Shown here: positions 38,108 through 47,327 of the stretch, piece by piece | Layout: the number at the start of each line of letters is the position of its first letter | Numbering within the stretch: position 1 is the stretch's first letter | Assembly: GCA_017506865.1 (NCBI GenBank) | Contig: JAFCMP010000517.1 | Location: forward strand, 682,001 to 746,000 | Direction: 5' to 3' | Source: Tribonema minus | Lineage: Eukaryota > Sar > Xanthophyceae > Tribonematales > Tribonemataceae | DNA length: 64,000 nt | Notes under the pieces: generated by a model | The model's input: only the letters and a program-made list of their open reading frames with translations | Database searches by the model: none | What the model was told of the DNA's origin: nothing | Translations under genes and position numbers: made by a program

Positions 38108-38890
38108 TCACTTTTCACGGCATTCCATCAGCTTGGAGTACGCATCCTCAACCTTCTCAGAACTTTCAGATATGCACATGGCGTCCCCACTGCTTGGTGT
38201 AAGATCATTCTGAACGCTGCTGTAAGCATCGGCAATGCTGGTTCCTAATGATTGTTTGTCAGTCGACGAAATGAATGGGGTACCCTGAGGCGCAGCTGAA
38301 GATGATGCATGTGAGTTCGTCGCAGCCGGAAATGCGGCAGCATCGCTCTCACTGGTATTCCGATATGCTGGAGGCTCGGCAATCTTCGCTTGCAACCATT
38401 CGAACGCTGCATCACCGCAGAAGCCATCACCATTTACGTCGATTACCGTCGGCACACCTGGTAGCCATGGCGGGCTCTGGCGCGTGTCGATGTCCACGAT
38501 ATGGACGTTCAGACCCGAGAACTTCAATGCTGCTACAAATTCAGCACTGTACGGACACCGTGACAGAGAGACGAATGCCTCCCCTACCGGATTGTGAAGA
38601 GGAACCGGCACTTCAACATGAGGATGAGGGGTAGGGCGGCGCTGCAACGTGTTGGGGCGCATGAACTCATTTCTGTTATCGTTGCAACTGTACTTTGAAG
38701 GTCCGCGTATCACCATCGTAGGGCGGGATGTGCAGGGTACCATCTTGCGCTGATGCGCTGCTACTGGACGCCCGACAGAAGCACCGTTGGGCCACATGCG
38801 GTTATATACAGACATGTAACACAAAAAATGATACACCGTGTCAGCGCGGCGTGTACGACGCAGTGAAAATATATTGTTGTGATGAGTCAT
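38108..38890 (-). CDS. Protein with glutaredoxin/thioredoxin-like domain
   Basis: A 260-residue frame. Residues 103-168 look like a glutaredoxin-type fold: RCPYS (Cys112, with Ser where the second Cys is usual), a strand NVHIVDID, and the cis-Pro segment LPGVPTVID (143-151) followed by GFCGD and a helix. A single-Cys site suits a monothiol or purely structural role. The N-terminal 100 residues are basic and Pro-rich; the real start may be an internal Met (residue 26 or 32). The C-terminal tail is Ser/Asp-rich. It heads the four-gene structural-looking cluster. Small thiol-fold proteins are common in giant-virus particles. Confidence 0.6.
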   Translation of the reverse strand: MTHHNNIFSLRRTRRADTVYHFLCYMSVYNRMWPNGASVGRPVAAHQRKMVPCTSRPTMVIRGPSKYSCNDNRNEFMRPNTLQRRPTPHPHVEVPVPLHNPVGEAFVSLSRCPYSAEFVAALKFSGLNVHIVDIDTRQSPPWLPGVPTVIDVNGDGFCGDAAFEWLQAKIAEPPAYRNTSESDAAAFPAATNSHASSSAAPQGTPFISSTDKQSLGTSIADAYSSVQNDLTPSSGDAMCISESSEKVEDAYSKLMECREK

Positions 38891-38950
38891 CGGTGCGAGT
38901 ATGAGCGATGTCTATGACATATTGGAGAAGCCAAGGCACCGGTACCACCA

Positions 38951-39196
38951 TTGAAATCAAGCGCGAAGATCGTTGACATCACTCCAAAATCTTCTGATAT
39001 AGCTCCTGCTTCCCCTCCCCCCCCTGCCACACCCGCGTCTCATCGACGCAGTGATAGTCCGTTCTCACTGCCTCCGACTCCGCAGTCACCTAGGGGCCAG
39101 AAACATCACAGGAGTTTATCGTCTAGGCCCTCACGATTATCTGCCAGAGTCCGCAAACACAAGATCAGAATTCCTGTCCCCCCCCCAACCACTTGA
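38951..39196 (+). CDS. Pro/Ser-rich basic frame, probable N-terminal part of the next gene
   Basis: 81 residues, rich in Pro, Ser and Arg (PASPPPPATPASHRR), ending in a basic RVRKHKIRIPVPPP. It is in line with the frame 39293-40165 and probably formed its disordered N-terminus; the pair looks broken about once. Confidence 0.4.
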   Translation: MKSSAKIVDITPKSSDIAPASPPPPATPASHRRSDSPFSLPPTPQSPRGQKHHRSLSSRPSRLSARVRKHKIRIPVPPPTT

Positions 39197-39292
39197 CACT
39201 CTAACCTACTCGGATGCACGTCGGAGTGGAGTTCGCCGTCCGCTTTCTCCGTATCTTCACGCAACGAGGTCAAAGTCGCAAAGAAAAAGGCG

Positions 39293-40165
39293 GTGAAGGT
39301 GAAGTCAAAGGATTCAGACGTGAGCGTAGCAACGAGTGCTGGAGCTGCTGTAGCTCTGGCAGCAGCCGCCACAGTCGCCGCGCCGTCCACCAAGAGCGGT
39401 GTTAGACTCGTCAAGAGGATAATCATCACAGGTATCGTGATAGGGACGGTGTTCGTGATCCTGCGGCTTTGGAAGCGCATCAAAGCGTTGCAGAAGGAGC
39501 TCGATGGCATCAGGGCTGAGTTGGATGTGACCATGACAGAGGATGACGTCGCGACGATTGCACGTGAAAAGCTCGAAGAGATACTGGAGCAGCCATACGC
39601 CCACCCGCCGCCGACTCATTCGCCTCCATCGGTGCAGGCTCAGGAATCGGCTATGCCCACTTCGCCAGTTCCGATGGTACCGCCACCGGCTGTTCGGGTC
39701 ACACCGAGCATGGTGTCTGCAGCCCCGGTTCACGTCAGCTCATCGGCCCCCCCGCCAGACATCGACCTCGTACGCGCTCCCCTTTGCACACAAGATGGAA
39801 AACCCCCTCTGCTTCGTGCGCCAGCCTTGCACAATATCATCACAGTTCTGGACACAATCAATGAGACCATTGATGAGGTAGAACCGGTCCCAGCAGCTGA
39901 CACGATGATTGACTCATTACCACAGCAGGACGCAGATCAGCAAGGTATTGAGCGCTGTGCTGAGCAGACTGATTCACCACTTCAAACAAAAACTGCGGTG
40001 ATAACCGATAATGCGCCGGATGTGGACTCCACATCACGCCTTGACGAGAGTATCTCAAAAGAAGTTGCAACAGAGCGCGAGCTGGACGAAATAAATATGG
40101 TTCCGGGACCGAAAGACGGAGCGGACACCAAGAAGAAATGTGCAACAAAGGCGAAGAAGGTTTAA
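39293..40165 (+). CDS. Single-pass membrane protein with coiled coil and Pro-rich tail
   Basis: A 290-residue frame with no ATG at its left edge, starting inside a Lys-rich stretch. It has an Ala-rich hydrophobic segment, then a membrane helix (IIITGIVIGTVFVILRLW, about 43-60). A short coiled coil follows (ALQKELDGIRAELDVTM) and a long Pro/Ser/Asp-rich tail ends in Lys. No family recognised. It may be an internal-membrane virion protein. Confidence 0.5.
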   Translation: MKVKSKDSDVSVATSAGAAVALAAAATVAAPSTKSGVRLVKRIIITGIVIGTVFVILRLWKRIKALQKELDGIRAELDVTMTEDDVATIAREKLEEILEQPYAHPPPTHSPPSVQAQESAMPTSPVPMVPPPAVRVTPSMVSAAPVHVSSSAPPPDIDLVRAPLCTQDGKPPLLRAPALHNIITVLDTINETIDEVEPVPAADTMIDSLPQQDADQQGIERCAEQTDSPLQTKTAVITDNAPDVDSTSRLDESISKEVATERELDEINMVPGPKDGADTKKKCATKAKKV

Positions 40166-40174
40166 AGAAAATCA

Positions 40175-41146
40175 TTACCATTCAGTTACTTCCAAATGGG
40201 TATCCTCGATGACAATGCTACCGATATGTCTACTGTCCAAACTTTGCCATAGAGCAAACCACAATTTACAGTAGGCGAGAGGGTTAGTGTCGCGGTAGAA
40301 GTCACTGAGAGGACCGGATAATGTCGTGATGAAATCCGTAATATCCTGTCCGTCCATGCTCGCATACAGTACCTGACGCACAGCCATTCCCTTGGCTGCT
40401 TGAACCTTGGAGTGCTGAGGTGGGAACTTCTGCTGCTGCACTTCAGCCACATTAGAAAATGAATAGACTGTGCGGCATCGCTGTGCGTTGACGCCGCGCA
40501 CGACGTTCGCATGTCCTCCGTATTCGACCATCACCATGCAAGCCGGTGCATCATTTGTAACTTTGTTGAATAATGAATCATCCAATACAACCTCACCCTT
40601 CTCCCCATGTTCTTCCCACACGTGTTGAATGGTACTGGTGACGTCATGGACTACCGGCTCGTCTCCTGCTAGCAGTAATAGATTCCGCAGAGATCCCTCA
40701 TCATCCGGGTCGGATACATCCTGATCTGCAGCGTAGGCATCACTTCCGTGTGTGTCCCACCCCAGCGTGCGGTAGGAGCTCGTGAGGAGTCTCTGTACAG
40801 CCCAGTCCTCCCGTATTTCACAACACAGAGCCCTGTAGATGAACAGGCGCTCCTTGTTAGTCGATGCGTGAGTAGCCATGTGCAGGTCCTTGTCGAATTT
40901 GTAAAGTACATCTAGTAACAGACGGCAAAACGGTCGGTACTGGTGTCGGTTCCTAGGGTAGTTCTTGTAATTTCTTAGCCACCATATCTGTGCCCTCTCA
41001 GGTAAAAGTCTGTACTTGATAATCTGAAGAAGCAGGGCCGCATTCACATATACAGTATACAGCACCAGCAGCGACAGCAGCAACCACATGAAGGGCGTGC
41101 CTGTTGCTGTTGCCAACACATTAAAATGATGATGCTCAGTCCGCAT
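40175..41146 (-). CDS. Membrane-anchored hypothetical protein
   Basis: About 323 residues from the Met at 41146 (MRTEHHHFNV). An N-terminal membrane helix (FMWLLLSLLVLYTVYVNAALLL) is followed by a basic, aromatic segment and an acidic globular domain. The start at 41146 is preferred because the longer frame overlaps the divergent gene. Only about 30 bases separate the two divergent starts, so a shared promoter is likely. No family recognised. Confidence 0.58.
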   Translation of the reverse strand: MRTEHHHFNVLATATGTPFMWLLLSLLVLYTVYVNAALLLQIIKYRLLPERAQIWWLRNYKNYPRNRHQYRPFCRLLLDVLYKFDKDLHMATHASTNKERLFIYRALCCEIREDWAVQRLLTSSYRTLGWDTHGSDAYAADQDVSDPDDEGSLRNLLLLAGDEPVVHDVTSTIQHVWEEHGEKGEVVLDDSLFNKVTNDAPACMVMVEYGGHANVVRGVNAQRCRTVYSFSNVAEVQQQKFPPQHSKVQAAKGMAVRQVLYASMDGQDITDFITTLSGPLSDFYRDTNPLAYCKLWFALWQSLDSRHIGSIVIEDTHLEVTEW

Positions 41147-41178
41147 TATAAATTGTTGTGTACGTGTATCAAGGCGAC

Positions 41179-44076
41179 ATGACTGTTGAACGTGACGTAT
41201 CGAACGGTGACCTGATACCATTCGCAGCATTGGTCGCGGTGCTGGTGTGGCTGACAGTTCGCCCTGTGACCATCCCGTGTATAAACTGCGACACAGGTGG
41301 TATGTTTTACCGGTGCATGGACGGTACGGGGGCAGGATCGGTGACGTGCGACGCGTACCGCTCGGGTGAAGCTGCGCTTTCCACCGCGCGCAAAGGGGCG
41401 CTCACTGCAGCAGAGTACGCCAGGGAGCTCACAGTCTTCACGACCAAACTCCCAGAGTACCTGAGCAAATTTGCTGCGCTTATAAAGAACAAGCTCATGA
41501 CTGCTGCTGCTGAAATTTATGCCAGAATGATGTCCGTGTCCAAGTACCTGCGAATCAAGGTGGCAGAGATCGCCGATGCAGCCATGAAGCAGGTGTACAA
41601 TACGTGGGAAGATTTTCACGATGCGGTGATCAAGCCTCTCATCGCCAGCATGATTAAGTACGTGCTGCAGCCAGTCACCAAAACGATGGATGCCGTTGTC
41701 GACTTTGCACATCTGGTGGTCAAAGAGGTTGATGTAGTGCTGGACGGAGGAGGTGAGATAGTGAGGAAAGCGTATGACGCAGTTTATCAGGCATCCGGCA
41801 TATTGTCGACAACCATCGAAGGCATGCTGGTGCGAATAGCAGAGATCGTCGAGAAGCTGGTCGCAGGAGTGAGGACAGCGGTCAACACGTCCCTGGACAC
41901 GGTCATCAGCGGGGTGGAGGGCTCAGTCAACACGATCGGAGCAGGCATGCAGAGCGCAATCAGCGGTGTGCAACATGGCATCAATGATACGATCTCTGCA
42001 ACTGTGGGCACCGCGAACACCGCTGTCAATGCATCAGCGAAAGCGCTAGACAAGGTCGTCACGACTACCAATACAGAACTCAATTCGGCTTTGAAAAAGG
42101 TAAGTGATGGGGTGCAGAGCAGCGTCAACACGATTGGAGGCAAAGTGGGGGACTCAGTCAACACAATGGGCTCAGGAGTGGTGGGTGGCATCGGTAAGGT
42201 CATTGATGAAACGGAGGACATCGTCAACGGTCTCAGCGATGGCCTCACGAGCTCCGTGAACACCATCATTGGAGTTATCAACAAAGATGTAAGCGGCAAC
42301 ATTGAATCCACTGTAAACACTTCGGCGTCAGTCATAGAGAAGGCGGTGGCGGCAGCTCTAGTGCCGATAAAAGCCATGGCCAAATCGATTAACAAGGTAC
42401 CATCGTTGGAGCTAAAATTGGGAGCGCTGGGTAGCGTCTATCCGTTCATGTTCATTCCATGCGTAAGAGAGCCGAGTGGCGTGGACCTTCCGACTGTTGA
42501 CATTCCCGACATTGCCACCATGTCTATACCGCATGTGTCTATCCCCTCAATCAAGTATAATTTACCAACGGCTAAGCCCCCTCTGGGCGAATCGCGGGCT
42601 AAACTTCTAGGTGCGATTGAGCGCGCTCAGAAAAACTGGAAAATTGCTTCCAATGCAGACGTGACTCTGGGTGATGCGCCACCACCTGTTGCCGATCAGC
42701 CATCCCGCAAAAGTTACAAATTCATGCCGAATGATCGTCCAGCCCACCCACATGACTCTGAGTTGGACTACACATGGGCCACTACCTTACTCGGTGAATC
42801 AATACCTCCCACAGAACGCAGACCTCTTGGAAAGTCTATTTTCAATAAAATCGGTGATGGAATTAAGAAGGTTGCAAACGACGTAGCTGACTTTGCGGAG
42901 GATACCGCTCAGAAGGCCATTGAAGAAGCGCGGGACCTCGCCCTCAAAGCCGCAAAGCCGCTGACTGACGCTATCAATAAGCAAGCCAAGAAGGATAAGG
43001 TTGAAGCCGACAAGAGAGCTGCTCTGGATAGCGCAGCGGCTCAGAAGAATGAGACTGCAGCCAAGGCGGCGCTTACGGCCGACGCGACCAATCAAGCACT
43101 TTTCAAAAAGCAAGTTGCAGCGGCTAAGCTTGCAGCTGACGCAGCGCAGAAGGCACGCATAGCCAAGTCCGCAGCTTCTACACGTAAGGAGAAGGTTATT
43201 TATGGAGTAACCATTCCAAATATCAGCGTGACGGCACCGACTATTGATATTAAGCCCCCCCAGCTCAATGTAGACTGGAAGGTGAAGCCTCTCGAGATCA
43301 GTACGCCTTCGCTGCAGATGCAATTGAAGAGGCCGCAAGTAAATTTCGAGATAGGTGACATCAGCGGCAACATTCCGCATGTGCCCAACCTGGTGGATGG
43401 CGTGGAAGCAGCAGTCGTCATGCTTGGAGCGCTCCTTTCAGACTTCCTTGATCCGGTGTGGAAGGCGCTGGCTGTACTCTTTGCCTATGTGAACACCGTT
43501 ATAGCATCGGTTTTGCACTTCATCCGGGAAGAAATAAGTTGGCAAAAGATCCGGGATGGAGTGTACCGCGTGTTTTCGGATTCGGCAGTAACGGTGAAAG
43601 ACAAGTTGCGGTGGCTCTGGAATGAGATTGCAGTACCGCTTACGAGGGTTGTCTATCTCGTCAAAGATAAATTAGTCGAGTTGACGCATGTGTTCATATC
43701 ACTGGTAAAAGGTTTGCTGGTGAACATCAAGCAGAAAATCTATGCCATGGCCGACACACTTTGGGTCAAGATTAGGCCGATACTTCCCGAAAGTGCTGTC
43801 ATCACGGCAGGTGTGGGAACGTTCGCATTAGGGACTGTAGTTGACAGACTCATTCCCCTCCCGATGTCAGTTACGTCCAAGATTTATCTGACTTTAGTTT
43901 TTACTGTCTTAGCACTCATCGGCGCGCAGTCCACATTTGTGGTGGAGCAAATCATGGGCCTCGTTAGAATGTGTATGGTTCCGGTCATGTATGCGGACCA
44001 GTGCTTCGACGACTTTGCAGCAGCCAGCACGTCATGGATAGCTCGCACAGCTAAAGCGATAGGGGGCTCAACCTAG
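41179..44076 (+). CDS. Giant SVNTIG-repeat membrane protein, virion-like
   Basis: About 965 residues from the Met at 41179. There is an N-terminal hydrophobic segment (LIPFAALVAVLVWLTV), then Cys-containing sequence and long helices. Residues about 230-410 are amphipathic repeats in which a core like SVNTIG or VNTS recurs every 11 or 22 residues, suggesting a long rod or lipid-binding surface. A Lys/Ala-rich coiled coil follows (about 590-680). Two Pro-rich strand zones (IPSIKYNLPTAKPP and IPNISVTAPTIDIKPP types) flank it. Two or three membrane helices lie near the C-terminus. No family recognised. It is the largest gene in the window and a good candidate for a spike, fibre or internal-membrane structural protein. 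Confidence 0.65.
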   Translation: MTVERDVSNGDLIPFAALVAVLVWLTVRPVTIPCINCDTGGMFYRCMDGTGAGSVTCDAYRSGEAALSTARKGALTAAEYARELTVFTTKLPEYLSKFAALIKNKLMTAAAEIYARMMSVSKYLRIKVAEIADAAMKQVYNTWEDFHDAVIKPLIASMIKYVLQPVTKTMDAVVDFAHLVVKEVDVVLDGGGEIVRKAYDAVYQASGILSTTIEGMLVRIAEIVEKLVAGVRTAVNTSLDTVISGVEGSVNTIGAGMQSAISGVQHGINDTISATVGTANTAVNASAKALDKVVTTTNTELNSALKKVSDGVQSSVNTIGGKVGDSVNTMGSGVVGGIGKVIDETEDIVNGLSDGLTSSVNTIIGVINKDVSGNIESTVNTSASVIEKAVAAALVPIKAMAKSINKVPSLELKLGALGSVYPFMFIPCVREPSGVDLPTVDIPDIATMSIPHVSIPSIKYNLPTAKPPLGESRAKLLGAIERAQKNWKIASNADVTLGDAPPPVADQPSRKSYKFMPNDRPAHPHDSELDYTWATTLLGESIPPTERRPLGKSIFNKIGDGIKKVANDVADFAEDTAQKAIEEARDLALKAAKPLTDAINKQAKKDKVEADKRAALDSAAAQKNETAAKAALTADATNQALFKKQVAAAKLAADAAQKARIAKSAASTRKEKVIYGVTIPNISVTAPTIDIKPPQLNVDWKVKPLEISTPSLQMQLKRPQVNFEIGDISGNIPHVPNLVDGVEAAVVMLGALLSDFLDPVWKALAVLFAYVNTVIASVLHFIREEISWQKIRDGVYRVFSDSAVTVKDKLRWLWNEIAVPLTRVVYLVKDKLVELTHVFISLVKGLLVNIKQKIYAMADTLWVKIRPILPESAVITAGVGTFALGTVVDRLIPLPMSVTSKIYLTLVFTVLALIGAQSTFVVEQIMGLVRMCMVPVMYADQCFDDFAAASTSWIARTAKAIGGST

Positions 44077-44322
44077 CGGTTGACCAATGTCCCGTGTGAG
44101 ACTGCTTGATCCAAATCCCTCTGCAGGTATGAGCTGCGAATGGACACGTTCTGCGATTCGTTATGCGTCTTCATGAGGAGGAGCCAGACCACTGATGACA
44201 TGATCCAGAAACGCACGGTAACGCCGTCAATGTCAAACATATTCAATTACACAAAAAGACAATACAAAAATTTGCATGGTTGCCAAGTCAGAAGCATTTG
44301 AAGAAGAATATAACAGCTCCTG

Positions 44323-44598
44323 TCACCATCTGTTGTGAGTAACTTCAAACCCAACGCTGTTGATGAAGCTACCCTCGCCTCCGCCCCCTGTGATTTTTAG
44401 AAGCTCAAGCAGCTCCTGCCCGTCCACGCGCTGCGCTCCATCACGCATGCCCGATTTCACCTTGGCGCGCAGTGCAGGCAGCCTGCCGTTCTCCAGCACG
44501 TCGCCGTCCACTACGAATGTGATGTCGGAGCCCACACACCTGAAGGCAAATAACTCTGGCTCATATCCCGCTCTACCACCTGCATCCATGTTTGTAAG
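44323..44598 (-). CDS. Small hypothetical protein
   Basis: The frame runs 44323-44649; the Met at about 44598 (MLTNMDAGG) gives some 91 residues with a strand-rich body (ITFVVDGDVLENGRLPAL) and a Gly-rich loop. No family recognised. Confidence 0.45.
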   Translation of the reverse strand, partial: LTNMDAGGRAGYEPELFAFRCVGSDITFVVDGDVLENGRLPALRAKVKSGMRDGAQRVDGQELLELLKITGGGGEGSFINSVGFEVTHNRW

Positions 44599-44649
44599 CA
44601 TGAATAATGAAATTTGGAGAGAATGATGAGACGATAGGCAATCGCACAC

Positions 44650-45492
44650 GTGATTTGGAGAAATTGATCATCAAATGAGCATATGCAGAAGCAGCCTTCA
44701 TTGCGAGATCTCTCGCCTCTTCTATTGCTTATTGCGTGGTATCTTCAGCAAAATCGCCGACATCATATTGCGGCTTTTTTGATCCCGTCTCCAATCTTGT
44801 TGAAATTGATTTTCCCAGGGGTCCGCGTTCAGATGGAATGGACTCTCCGAGCCGAGTGGTCGCCCAGGTGAATCATGTGGGTGAGTGGACTGGTTATTCG
44901 GAATGGAAGCCTGGCTCTTGCGAGTAGAAGGTGCTGCTGCAGGCAATGGCGCATCATGCATGCTGGCCGATAGGCCTATGATGCAAGTTTTAAGTTCTTC
45001 TGAATGCTTCGATGTCACCCAGCAGCCTAGCCATGCATCACCTTGCGGTTTCTTTGTCTGGAGGCTGCCTGAACGCTTCGATGTCACCCAGCAGCCTAGC
45101 CATGCATCACCTTGCGGTTTCTTTGTCTGGAGGCTGCCAATTCAAGTCTGAACCCCCTTGGAGCAGGTCTACTTATCGTTGCCGTAAGTGATACTAGGTA
45201 AAGTTGCCGCTCACCTCAAGACACTCCTACGAGCAGCACCGATAGCAGCCCTCTTTCAGCCACGCCAAGCCACGTCAAGCCACGCCAAGCCGCGCTGATC
45301 GAAGCACTCACTCGATGTTTTCAGCATTAATGACAGCAGCGCTGCCACACTGCCACCTTCACGAGGCGAGAAACACACCGTGCTCTACTTCAAGTTCGAC
45401 CCACTTGAACTACGAGTCAATAAAACACCGGAGTAGATCAGCATCAGCAGCAGCAGCGCAGTAGCGGTAGCAGCAGCAGCCAGCCGTAAGCG
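44650..45492. other. Low-coding region with a 69-bp tandem duplication
   Basis: Frames on both strands (44722-45087 minus, 44885-45151 plus) read through the duplication at 45001-45138 and cannot be ranked. Short AGCCACG(C/T)CA direct repeats lie at 45255-45295 and a CAGCAG-type microsatellite at 45440-45482, just before the LRR gene. Confidence 0.45.
45001..45138 (+). repeat. Tandem duplication, 2 x 69 bp
   Basis: The two copies differ at one or two bases, so the event is recent. 69 bases is 23 codons, and the plus-strand frame stays open through both. Confidence 0.85.
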
Positions 45493-46836
45493 ATGAAAGC
45501 GGCTCCAGAGAGATGCAGCAAGAAGCCTTCTAGGCAGGAGAGCGTTAGCACGATCGCCCTGCAAGCGTTGTGCACGCTGGACAAGCAGCACATGCTGTGT
45601 AAATCCGCCTGGGGACTGTGTACAGTTCTGAGGACAAGGAATCGGATCCAACTGAACGTCGGACCTCTGGAACCACCACCAGAGGTGGTAGCTCGCATTG
45701 CGGCAGTAAAAGAGGTCGCCAGTCTCTCGTTGTCGGGACATTTTACGGACAACATCCTTCATCGCATATGCGGCATGGTGAGGCCTGGTCTTCTTAAATT
45801 GAAGCCGGAGCTGACTGTGTTCGACAACCTCTTCAACAGCGTGACCATTATGAGGATGCGGGACTTCAGCGGTCCGATGCTGCAATTCCCTCAGGCGCTG
45901 CATTCGCTCTACATCACCGGGTGCCCAGCCCTCACCGCGCTGCCGGAAAGCATCTGCAAGCTGGCCATGCTGAAAGTATTAGTAGTGAAGACATGCAGCT
46001 CCCTCACCGCACTGCCGACGAGCATCAGCAAGCTGGCGGCTTTGGAAAGACTGACCATCGATGAGTGCGAGTCTCTCACCGCGCTGCCAAACAGCATCGG
46101 GCAGCTGGCAGCGTTGGAGAGGCTTCATGTCAGAGATTGCGAGGGGCTAAACGCGCTGCCAGACAGCATCGGCCAGCTGGCGGCGTTGAAGTCGCTTCGT
46201 GTTGATGGGAGCGAAGGCCTCACAGCGCTGCCGGACAGCATCGGCCAGCTGCCGGCATTATTGACACTTATTCTCAGTATGTGCGACGGCCTCACGGCGC
46301 TGCCAAACAGCATCGGCCAGCTGGCAGAGTTACAGACACTTTGTGTCCTAGATTGCGAGGGGCTGACTGAGCTGCCACACAGCATCGGCCAGCTGGACGC
46401 GCTGGAGACGCTTCATGTCTTTGGATGCGAGGGCCTCACTACTCTGCCGGACAGCACAGGCCAGCTGCTGGCGCTGGAGACACTGATCGTCTCTGGTTGC
46501 AGGGGCCTCACAGCGCTGCCGAACAGCATCGGGGAGCTGGCGGAGCTGCGGAAGCTCGAAGTCAAGGACTGCGAGGGCCTCACTGCTCTGCCAGACAGCA
46601 TCGGACAGCTAGCGGCGCTGGAGACACTGATCGTCTCTGGGTGCAGGTGCCTCACAGAGCTGCCAAACAGCATCGGGGAGCTGGCGGCGCTGCGGAAGCT
46701 CGAAGTCAAGGATTGCGAGGGCCTCACTGCGCTGCCGGAGAGCATATGTCAGCTGCTGGCGCTGCAGCACATCGATATCACAGGCACCCGCTGCACAAGG
46801 GTCAACGTGCGCGGTTGCCTCATTATTTGCCGGTGA
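45493..46836 (+). CDS. Leucine-rich-repeat protein
   Basis: A 447-residue protein. After an N-terminal helical region (about 1-130) come some 12-13 LRRs of about 24 residues built on LTALPDSIGQLAALETL-type units, which encode a 72-base DNA period. The type resembles plant or protist NBS-LRR and Ras-suppressor (RSU) repeats; no kinase, NB-ARC or TIR is present. The array is very regular at DNA level, which points to recent expansion or gene conversion. The role is protein binding. The N-terminus may be divergent LRR-capping sequence. Confidence 0.85.
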   Translation: MKAAPERCSKKPSRQESVSTIALQALCTLDKQHMLCKSAWGLCTVLRTRNRIQLNVGPLEPPPEVVARIAAVKEVASLSLSGHFTDNILHRICGMVRPGLLKLKPELTVFDNLFNSVTIMRMRDFSGPMLQFPQALHSLYITGCPALTALPESICKLAMLKVLVVKTCSSLTALPTSISKLAALERLTIDECESLTALPNSIGQLAALERLHVRDCEGLNALPDSIGQLAALKSLRVDGSEGLTALPDSIGQLPALLTLILSMCDGLTALPNSIGQLAELQTLCVLDCEGLTELPHSIGQLDALETLHVFGCEGLTTLPDSTGQLLALETLIVSGCRGLTALPNSIGELAELRKLEVKDCEGLTALPDSIGQLAALETLIVSGCRCLTELPNSIGELAALRKLEVKDCEGLTALPESICQLLALQHIDITGTRCTRVNVRGCLIICR

Positions 46837-46900
46837 GCGTACACAGCCCAAACCCGAAACTTTTGTTGGAGCGAGTCGGCATGTAAGAAGAGGCCGATTA

Positions 46901-46998
46901 CACGATAAAGAAGTACCCGGCATGCCTAGCTATTGCGGGTCATCGACCTCGTGTTTGAGAAGCGAGGACAGCAGATCACTTTGTAAATGGAATATTTT
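46901..46998 (+). pseudogene. Relic copy of the 3' end of the gene 2064-2738
   Basis: About 98 bases align with 2651-2745, including the last coding residues (KKYP, then FEKRGQQITL), the stop and the following ATGGA. Scattered differences lie in the first half, while the last 45 coding bases are nearly identical. No open upstream part is seen, so it is a fragment only. Confidence 0.75.
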
Positions 46999-47107
46999 GC
47001 CATCTGTTTTTACGCCGTTTTCTGTGAGGCTCACCTTCGTGCAGTGTTAGACACAGACGTCTGTTGCATGAGACCCGGTTTGTTGCTTGCTCCGTAGCCT
47101 ATGCCAG

Positions 47108-47299
47108 TCAGAGCGCTCCATCCCTTCGAAACCATGCCCCCGCCTTGTCAATGCCTGTGGTGAAGATGTCGTCACTTTTGCACTCCATTCTGTTTGAGTC
47201 CATGACCTGAAAGAAATTGGCAGTCACCTTACCGCTCAGAGCAGCTGCTAGTGCAGACCCTGCGACGGTCGTCAGAGCTCCAACGCCACCGGTCGCCAC
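47108..47299 (-). CDS. Small Ala/Gly-rich hypothetical protein, possibly partial
   Basis: A 63-residue frame with an Ala/Gly/Thr-rich hydrophobic start (GGVGALTTVAGSALAAALSG) and a polar end. It follows the MscS-like gene on the same strand. The open frame extends a little further upstream without an ATG. No family recognised. Confidence 0.3.
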   Translation of the reverse strand: MATGGVGALTTVAGSALAAALSGKVTANFFQVMDSNRMECKSDDIFTTGIDKAGAWFRRDGAL

Positions 47300-47327
47300 T
47301 GCGGCAGCACCGCCGGTGACTGCGCTG

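Noticed and set aside
41787-42395. 202-residue minus-strand frame
   Set aside because: Mirror of the SVNTIG repeats in the large plus-strand gene.
45909-46745. Three minus-strand frames of 62-110 residues
   Set aside because: Antisense shadows of the LRR repeats, repeating with the same 72-base period.
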